A stretch of DNA of 9,645 nucleotides from assembly GCA_003485885.1 (NCBI GenBank), contig DNHM01000247.1:1-9645 (forward strand), read 5' to 3'. Within the stretch, counting starts at the first letter, position 1. Each line of letters opens with the position of its first letter. The position numbers and the translations under genes are program-made. Source of the stretch: Acidimicrobiaceae bacterium (GTDB taxonomy: Bacteria > Actinomycetota > Acidimicrobiia > Acidimicrobiales > UBA10347). The notes below the pieces were generated by a model. It ran no database searches. It was not told the origin of the DNA and worked only from the letters and a program-made list of their open reading frames with translations. This document shows positions 4,502 through 9,645 of the stretch, piece by piece.

Positions 4502-6700
4502 GAGTGCGTCGACGACGGCGTTTTGCACCGATGGCGTCGCTCCGATCGTGCCGGACTCGCCAACGCCCTTGGCCCCGAGCGGGTTGCGGTACGTCGGAGT
4601 TTCCTGTTCGATGCGCTCGAAGCTCGGCAGCTCAGCGGCTGAAACGATGGCATAGTCCATGAAGTTGGCGGTGAGCGGATTGCCGTCGTCGTCGTAGGCG
4701 AATTCTTCCATGATCGCCTGAGCGATACCGGAGGCGATGCCGCCGTGGACTTGGCCGTCGACGATCATCGGGTTGACGAGTGTGCCGGCGTCGTCGCAGC
4801 AGATGTGACGCCGCGGCGTGACTTCGCCAGTGTCTCGGTCGATGTCGACGATCGACAGGTGTACCCCAAACGGAAAGGTCGCACCTTCGGGCGTGAAATC
4901 GGCCTCGGCGCTCAGTGTGGCGCCGGTCGACTCGACGTGGCTGGCGACCTCGGCCCACGACTTGGCGATGGCGGGTGTACCCGCCACCGCGAACGCGCCG
5001 GTTTCGACGTCGAGCACGATGTCGTCAGCGCTGGCTTCGAGCATGTCGGCGGCGATGGATTTGGCAATCTCGATGACGTTCTCGCTGGCCTGATACACGG
5101 CCGTGCCCCCGACCTGCAGCGACTTGGAGCCTCCGGTCCCACCGCCGCGGGGCACCTCGGCGGTGTCGCCGTGGCGCACCTCGATCTTGTCGAACGCGAT
5201 GCCAGTGATGTCGCTGGCGACCTGAGCGAAGGCAGTGTGATGACCCTGGCCGTGGGCCGACGAACCGGTCAGCACGATCGCGGTGCCGTCGGGTTGCACT
5301 CGGATGCTTCCGAACTCGCCGTTCATGAGCGGGTTGGCGATCTCGACGTAGGCACACCAGCCGAGGCCCATGAGTGGCTTGGTCGGGTCATCGCGGCGGG
5401 CGGCCTGTTCGGCAAGCAAGGCCGGATAGTCGGCGAACGCCATGACCTTGTCCATCGCCGCGGCGTATTCGCCCGAGTCCATATTGGTACCCACCGCGGT
5501 GGTGTGGGGGAACTGCTCGGGTGTGATGAAGTTGATGCGTCGGAGCTGCGCTGGGTCCATGCCGATCTCGTCGGCGAACAGGTCGAACATCCGGTCCATC
5601 GCGTGGGCAGCCTCGGGCCGACCGGCACCGCGATACGCGCCGGTGGGCACGGTGTTCGTGACGACCGAGTCGTGACCCCAGGACACCTTGGGGATGTCGT
5701 AGACGCTCGACGACACCATGCGGGTGAGGAAGGGCAGGAAAGAGCCGATGCCGGGGTAAGCCCCGCCGTCCTTGATCTGATGGCACGCGAACGCCAGGAT
5801 CTTGCCGTCGCGGGTGCCACCGATCTCGCAGTCGAAGATCGATGCTCGACCGTGGGCCAGACCGAGCATGGAGTCGGTTCGCGTTTCGATCCAGTGCACT
5901 GGGCGGTCAAGCTCGCGGGCCGCCGCAGCTACCGTGAGGTCCTCGGGGTAACCGCCGTTCTTGGCGCCGAAGCCGCCGCCGACATCAGGCGGACAGATGA
6001 CGCGTACCTGATCCTCGGCCAGGCCCATAGCCCCGGCGAGCGCTCCCTTGGTCCCGTGCGCGTTCTGGGTCGTGGCCCACTGAGTCAGGAACTCGCGGCC
6101 GTCGTCGCCGGTGCTCCACACCGAGGTGCATGACCGTGGTTCGATCGGGGCTCCCGACAGACGCTGGTTGCGGAAGTTCAGGGTCACACGCACCTCGCAG
6201 CCCTCCCAGTAGTCATCATCGACGGTTCCCTCGGCGGCGAAGGCCACGTTGGTGCCTGCGGCCGGGAAGAGCAGGGTCTCTGTCGTCAAGGCGCCACGGA
6301 TGTCGACGACGGCTGGGAGCGGTTCGTAGTCGATGAACACGAGTTCGGCGGCGTCGACACCTTGGGCAGCGGTCTCGGAAACGACAATGGCCATCGGCTC
6401 ACCGACGTAGCGCACCCGGTCCGACGCCAGCCACGTCCGCTTCATGTCGGCGTTCAGCGCAGGGAAGGCTGGCGGCTTCGCCTCGAGTCCCAGCGACTCG
6501 GCGGTGAACACAGCGAAGACGCCGGGCATCGCCTCGGCTTCGCTGGTGTCGATGCCGGTGATCAGGGCGTGAGCCATGGTCGAGCGGACAAAGGTGGCTT
6601 GTAGTGCTCCCTCGGGAATGAGGTCGTCGACGTAGTCGCCACCGGCGGTCAGCAGATCAGGATCTTCAGTGCGCAGGACGCGGGTTCCGAGAATGCTCAT
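4406..6700 (-). CDS. CoxL-like molybdenum hydroxylase large subunit (xanthine dehydrogenase family, form II)
   Basis: A 764-residue molybdopterin-cytosine-dinucleotide-binding subunit of the xanthine dehydrogenase/aerobic CO dehydrogenase family. The N-terminal domain starts with LGTRVLRTEDPDLLTAGGDY, the usual family opening; the Mo-binding part has GGGFGAKNGGYPED (from residue 241), PTGAYRGAGRPEAAHAMDR (AYRGAGR at 355-361) and GVGESGTIGATPS with the catalytic-type Glu715. AYRGAGR is the form II signature; true CO dehydrogenase (form I) has AYxCSFR, so CO oxidation should not be assumed. Such enzymes hydroxylate aldehydes, purines or N-heterocycles using water. The start is ATG 6700, not the 16-residue upstream extension, because the family opening begins right after it and a TAnnnT box sits eight bases before it. 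The usual partners, an FAD subunit and a 2Fe-2S subunit, are not adjacent on either side: upstream is a divergent oxygenase and downstream the cut regulator. Confidence 0.9.
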   Translation of the reverse strand: MSILGTRVLRTEDPDLLTAGGDYVDDLIPEGALQATFVRSTMAHALITGIDTSEAEAMPGVFAVFTAESLGLEAKPPAFPALNADMKRTWLASDRVRYVGEPMAIVVSETAAQGVDAAELVFIDYEPLPAVVDIRGALTTETLLFPAAGTNVAFAAEGTVDDDYWEGCEVRVTLNFRNQRLSGAPIEPRSCTSVWSTGDDGREFLTQWATTQNAHGTKGALAGAMGLAEDQVRVICPPDVGGGFGAKNGGYPEDLTVAAAARELDRPVHWIETRTDSMLGLAHGRASIFDCEIGGTRDGKILAFACHQIKDGGAYPGIGSFLPFLTRMVSSSVYDIPKVSWGHDSVVTNTVPTGAYRGAGRPEAAHAMDRMFDLFADEIGMDPAQLRRINFITPEQFPHTTAVGTNMDSGEYAAAMDKVMAFADYPALLAEQAARRDDPTKPLMGLGWCAYVEIANPLMNGEFGSIRVQPDGTAIVLTGSSAHGQGHHTAFAQVASDITGIAFDKIEVRHGDTAEVPRGGGTGGSKSLQVGGTAVYQASENVIEIAKSIAADMLEASADDIVLDVETGAFAVAGTPAIAKSWAEVASHVESTGATLSAEADFTPEGATFPFGVHLSIVDIDRDTGEVTPRRHICCDDAGTLVNPMIVDGQVHGGIASGIAQAIMEEFAYDDDGNPLTANFMDYAIVSAAELPSFERIEQETPTYRNPLGAKGVGESGTIGATPSVQNAVVDALSHLGVRHVDIPCTPQRVWRAMHDAPGSATSA

Positions 6701-6708
6701 ATGGCCAC

Positions 6709-6714
6709 AGGTTA
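6709..6714 (-). promoter_or_regulatory. Candidate -10 box TAACCT for the CoxL-like gene
   Basis: On the coding strand TAACCT (TAnnnT) ends eight bases before ATG 6700, and no Shine-Dalgarno sequence is visible. This fits a leaderless transcript starting at or near the ATG. No convincing -35 element is seen. Confidence 0.3.
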
Positions 6715-6801
6715 CGTTGCCGCCGACCGTGAAGGTTTGACCAACCACGGCAGATTCACAGACTGCGTTCTGAAAGCCATTCGCCCATGATGGAGCTGAC
6801 C

Positions 6802-7785
6802 ATGTGGCAGGCTTGTGACATGGTGACCACCGTTCCGTCCGATCTCATTCCGGCACTCGACCTCAGCATGCTGCGCTCTGATGAGCCAGGCGCTGTCGAG
6901 CAACTTGGGCGTGAACTCAAGCGAGCGCTCGAGGACGTTGGCTTCTTCTTCATCACCAATCATGGGATTGCGTGGGAACTTGTCGAGCGGGTCTACGACA
7001 ACGCTCGTGTTCTTCATGCATTGCCGGCCGAGCAACTTAACTCGATCATCATGGATGCTGATCATGGTGGGTATCTCACCTATGCGGCTGGAACTTCCTA
7101 CGCGTCCGAAATCGCCGGAAAGGTTCGCACGCCCAACCTGAACGCAGCGTTCTTCGCCCATCGGGGCGGTTACCGGTCGGGGAATAGGTGGCCAGAACTC
7201 GAGGGGTTCCGCCCGCTCGTCGAGGACTATATGGATCGACTTGTTGACCTGGCTCGTGGAATGGTGCGGGTCCTTGCCTCATCCTTGGAGTTGTGTGATG
7301 ACTACTTCGAGTCTCACTTCGATGACCCATCCTGTACGCTTCGGCTCTCGCATTACCCGGTTGTCGCGTACGGCGAGCACGACTGGGGTCTCGCACCCCA
7401 TACCGATTCGACAATCTTCACGTTCTTGCCGTACAACGAGGTGCCAGGTCTGGAAATCCGACCTGCCGGGCACGAGTGGATTGTGCCACCGCAACTCCCT
7501 TCGTCCTTTCTGGTGAACAGCGGAGACATGCTGAAGCGGTGGACAAACCAGCGCTTCCGCTCAACTGCGCACCGAGTGCGTAATCAAGCGAACGTTGATC
7601 GATACGCAATGCCGTTCTTCTTCGGGGCCCGAGACGATGCACTCATTGAGGCTCTGCCTACCTGCGTGAGCGAGGAGAACCCGCCTCGCCAGCGGCCTAT
7701 CACCTACGGCGACTACCAGCGGTGGTTCCTGAACCGCAACTACGCGAAAGTGACCGGCGAGCAAGCAGAGGCCTCTGCGCCCTAA
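6802..7785 (+). CDS. 2-oxoglutarate/Fe(II)-dependent oxygenase, isopenicillin N synthase-like
   Basis: A 327-residue non-heme iron oxygenase with the two-part layout of this superfamily: an N-terminal DIOX_N-like domain (IPALDLSMLR, then ALEDVGFFFITNHGI) and a C-terminal jelly-roll core. The iron ligands are His200 and Asp202 (GLAPHTDSTIFTFL) and His257 (RSTAHRV); Arg267 in DRYAMPFFF is the 2-oxoglutarate-binding arginine. The common RxS motif here reads RYA, so the serine is replaced by alanine. Enzymes of this type hydroxylate, desaturate or cyclise small molecules; the substrate is not readable. The start at ATG 6802 is favoured by GGAG six bases upstream; ATG 6787, 6790 and 6820 are also in frame. 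It is divergent from the CoxL-like gene with about 100 bases between them, and its base composition looks less GC-rich than that neighbour. Confidence 0.87.
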   Translation: MWQACDMVTTVPSDLIPALDLSMLRSDEPGAVEQLGRELKRALEDVGFFFITNHGIAWELVERVYDNARVLHALPAEQLNSIIMDADHGGYLTYAAGTSYASEIAGKVRTPNLNAAFFAHRGGYRSGNRWPELEGFRPLVEDYMDRLVDLARGMVRVLASSLELCDDYFESHFDDPSCTLRLSHYPVVAYGEHDWGLAPHTDSTIFTFLPYNEVPGLEIRPAGHEWIVPPQLPSSFLVNSGDMLKRWTNQRFRSTAHRVRNQANVDRYAMPFFFGARDDALIEALPTCVSEENPPRQRPITYGDYQRWFLNRNYAKVTGEQAEASAP

Positions 7786-7803
7786 GACCCCTGCACCCTA
7801 AGA
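7775..7803 (+). repeat. Imperfect 13-base tandem repeat (period 16) over the oxygenase stop codon
   Basis: CTGCGCCCTAAGA at 7775 recurs as CTGCACCCTAAGA at 7791, with one mismatch in 13. The first copy contains the TAA stop of the oxygenase and the second contains another TAA. It looks like a small slippage duplication in the 34-base gap between two convergent genes; no terminator hairpin is obvious there. Confidence 0.6.
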
Positions 7804-7819
7804 GGAGCCGAAGTTCGTG

Positions 7820-8935
7820 TCACCAACTGCGGGGCGGGAGGAGCCGTGCCGCCTGGAGGTTAGCGATCAGCCGAGCGAACATGTCCTCGGTATCGACGCA
7901 GTCGGTGAAGCCGGCGTGACGCGCCTTGATCGTTGAAACCAATGAGGGCGACCGCGCTGTGGTCTGGCCGTGGCCGAGGAGCATGTCGGCGTAGATGAAT
8001 GACTGGCCGACAAAGGTGTTGAGTGAGGTTGGCGCCTGTAGGTCGAACCGGTCCACCAGTTTGTTCCATTCGGGCTCGCGGCCGGGCATCTCGGCTGCCA
8101 GTGACATCGGCACTGCGTCGCCTACTTGCATTCTGAAACTCTCGGCCAGCACTGGCCAGACATTCTGCAAGCAGTACACGTCGCCATTGGTCACGTTGAA
8201 CGTCTCGTTAGCTGCGGCAGGGCTCGTCGCTGCCCATTCGAGCATCCGCGCCAGCAGATCGGCATCGACAGCTTCGCTGACCGGAGCGACACCACCTGGG
8301 AACTCAAGATCACGGCCCTGGGCACGGAGCAGCGCGGCGTAGACCCCGAGGGCGGGGAGCGCGTTCATGTTGCCGCCTTGCGCTTCGCCATAGATGACTT
8401 GAGGACGCAAGATCGTCAGTGCGAAGTCAGCAACAGATTGGCGGTCGCGAAGGAAGTCCTCTTGGAGCCAGTAGAAGTTCTCGTGCTGGTGGCGAGGGTT
8501 ACGTTCACGTCCTGGCACCGTCATGGGTTCGATGTGGGCGCCATAGGCCTTGGTTCCCTGCAACAGGGAGATGTGCTTGAGTCCGCCATCCTCGGCGAGT
8601 GACCGGTAGAGGTTGGACAACATGGTGATATTGCGCTCCATCTGGTCTTGCTCTCGCCAACCGGGCATCAACCCTGGCTTTTCGAACAGGGCTGCATAGA
8701 CCAGGTGCGTCACTCCGGCGAGCTGTTCTTGAACCGCAGCAATCGATGATGGCTCGGCCAGGTCGACGGCCAGGTGTTGGACAGCATCTGGCAGGCGGGC
8801 GGGTCGACGACGGGAAAGGCCGAGCACATCCCATCCTTGGGATGCGAACCGATGTGAGGCCGCAAATCCAACAACCCCTGACACGCCGGCGATCAGAACC
8901 CGCCCCGGTGCTGCTGTTTGCTCGGCAACCTTCAT
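7820..8935 (-). CDS. PRISE-like (progesterone 5-beta-reductase/iridoid synthase type) SDR reductase
   Basis: A 371-residue atypical short-chain dehydrogenase. The Rossmann nucleotide loop is VLIAGVSGVVG (residues 13-23), and SRRR at 41-44 suggests NADPH over NADH. Instead of the usual SDR YxxxK motif it has the two separate phrases typical of the PRISE group: LLQGTKAYGAH with Lys129 and ENFYWLQEDFL with Tyr155, followed by LTILRPQVIYG. PRISE enzymes reduce the C=C bond of enones and enals, including steroids and small unsaturated ketones; bacterial members are often annotated only as NAD-dependent epimerase or SDR. The real substrate here is unknown. It starts 43 bases after the stop of the CoA-transferase on the same strand and is probably in the same operon. 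ATG 8935 is preceded by only a weak GGA. It converges with the oxygenase gene, leaving 34 bases between stops. Confidence 0.82.
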   Translation of the reverse strand: MKVAEQTAAPGRVLIAGVSGVVGFAASHRFASQGWDVLGLSRRRPARLPDAVQHLAVDLAEPSSIAAVQEQLAGVTHLVYAALFEKPGLMPGWREQDQMERNITMLSNLYRSLAEDGGLKHISLLQGTKAYGAHIEPMTVPGRERNPRHQHENFYWLQEDFLRDRQSVADFALTILRPQVIYGEAQGGNMNALPALGVYAALLRAQGRDLEFPGGVAPVSEAVDADLLARMLEWAATSPAAANETFNVTNGDVYCLQNVWPVLAESFRMQVGDAVPMSLAAEMPGREPEWNKLVDRFDLQAPTSLNTFVGQSFIYADMLLGHGQTTARSPSLVSTIKARHAGFTDCVDTEDMFARLIANLQAARLLPPRSW

Positions 8936-8978
8936 CGAATTCCACTCATCCTGCCAGCACTAACCTTCGGCGACGATG

Positions 8979-9645
8979 TCATCGGGGGGCGACCACGACG
9001 GCTGCTTGCCGCAGGGCGGCGATAGCGGTCTCGTCGTAGCCAAGCTCGGTGAGGATCTCTGTGGTGTGCTGACCCAGCGTGGGCGCTTCTTTGTGGGTGA
9101 CCTCGGGGGTGCTTTCGAACCGCCAAGCGGGGCGCGACGTTCTCACTCGGCCGATTGGTTCCACGTCGTGTTCGAGGATCGACTCACGGTTGATGGCCTG
9201 GGGATGAGCGTGGACCTCGTCGAGTGCAACCACTGGTCCGGCCGGCACATCGTGTGCAGCGAAGGTGGCCAGCGCCTCGGCCGTGCTCATGGTGGCGATC
9301 GCTTCCGCCAGCATGTCCTGGAATGTGTGCAGGTCACCAGTGGAGATGTCCTGGGGCCATGCGGCGACCCATTCGGGATGCCCGACGGCGCGGCACAGTC
9401 CGTCGAGTGGGCCCATCAGCGGCATCAGGACGACATCGCCGTCGGTGGTGGGGTAGACGCGGTAGTACTCGCCGGGGTAGAAGTCGTTGCCGTCGGGTTG
9501 TCCGACGACGGTGTGTTGCATCATTCCGTCGGGCCAGAAGAAGGCGAGGTTGGCCTCGTGCATGCTGATCTCGACGTGCTGACCCTGTCGTTGCGGGTCG
9601 CGTTCGCGGGCAAACAACGCGGCAAGGATGGCCTCGACTGTGGCG
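8979..9645 (-). CDS. CaiB/BaiF family (class III) CoA-transferase, partial
   Basis: The frame is open to the right window edge, so the N-terminus is missing; 221 C-terminal residues are visible out of a usual 380-420. The segment ILAALFARERDPQRQGQHVEISMHEANL is the family phrase that follows the active-site region. It is followed by GEYYRVYPTTDGDVVL, the helical small domain, then HDVPAGPVVALDEVHAHPQ and a C-terminal PTLGQHTTEILTELGY, all typical of this family. These enzymes move CoA between acyl groups, activating carboxylic acids for breakdown or racemisation. The catalytic aspartate lies in the missing part. A TTG at 9617 is not a real start, since the family sequence continues upstream of it. 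The PRISE-like reductase follows downstream. Confidence 0.9.
   Translation of the reverse strand, partial: ATVEAILAALFARERDPQRQGQHVEISMHEANLAFFWPDGMMQHTVVGQPDGNDFYPGEYYRVYPTTDGDVVLMPLMGPLDGLCRAVGHPEWVAAWPQDISTGDLHTFQDMLAEAIATMSTAEALATFAAHDVPAGPVVALDEVHAHPQAINRESILEHDVEPIGRVRTSRPAWRFESTPEVTHKEAPTLGQHTTEILTELGYDETAIAALRQAAVVVAPR

Noticed and set aside
4745..6133. A 462-codon open frame on the + strand, antisense to the CoxL-like gene
   Set aside because: It lies wholly inside a well-recognised minus-strand gene, has no family-like motifs and shows the Asp/Val/Gly-rich composition expected of the antisense frame of high-GC codons.
4406..6700. Calling this gene a carbon monoxide dehydrogenase
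   Set aside because: The active-site loop is AYRGAGR (form II), not the AYxCSFR of true CO dehydrogenase, and no coxM or coxS is present.
6701..6748. N-terminal 16-residue extension of the CoxL-like frame
   Set aside because: The family opening starts right after ATG 6700, and the extension holds a candidate -10 box, so it is probably not translated.

Overview
The window (about 60% GC by eye, gene-dense, mixed strands) looks like the chromosome of a high-GC actinobacterium. An environmental lineage such as an Acidimicrobiia relative would fit, but this is inferred from gene content (PhoD-type phosphatase, form II CoxL-like oxidoreductase, CaiB-type CoA-transferase, class III cyclase, SARP-type regulator fragment) and from TAnnnT boxes sitting just upstream of start codons, not from a marker gene. 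I see no tRNA, rRNA, CRISPR array or transposase.

Left part (1-2883, all +): the C-terminal end of a PhoD-like alkaline phosphatase; a 73-residue AtzG/GatC-like partner protein whose stop overlaps (ATGA) the start of an amidase-signature hydrolase with a complete Lys-Ser-Ser triad; then an MBL-fold hydrolase with all its metal ligands. The small protein and the MBL gene each carry the same TAGTGT box exactly six bases before the ATG, which suggests leaderless transcripts.

Middle (2884-4501): a signalling locus that looks broken. On the minus strand an FHA domain and a class III nucleotide cyclase lie in one reading frame, split by a single TAA inside the FHA fold; the cyclase catalytic residues are all intact. 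Divergent from it, a SARP/BTAD-type regulator keeps only about its first 43 residues before the sequence changes to the 3' end of the next gene.

Right part (4406-9645): a long minus-strand CoxL-like molybdenum hydroxylase large subunit (form II signature AYRGAGR) with no FAD or iron-sulfur partner gene beside it; a divergent 2-oxoglutarate/Fe(II) oxygenase of the isopenicillin N synthase superfamily; and, converging on it, a minus-strand pair: a CaiB/BaiF CoA-transferase (cut by the window edge) followed 43 bases later by a PRISE-like (progesterone 5-beta-reductase/iridoid synthase) short-chain reductase. Together the enzymes suggest catabolism of small organic compounds (amide hydrolysis, hydroxylation, CoA activation, enone reduction). 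No single pathway can be named from the sequence. I find no convincing wholly new system; the most notable items are the stop-split FHA-cyclase, the truncated regulator next to it, and the orphan CoxL-like gene.
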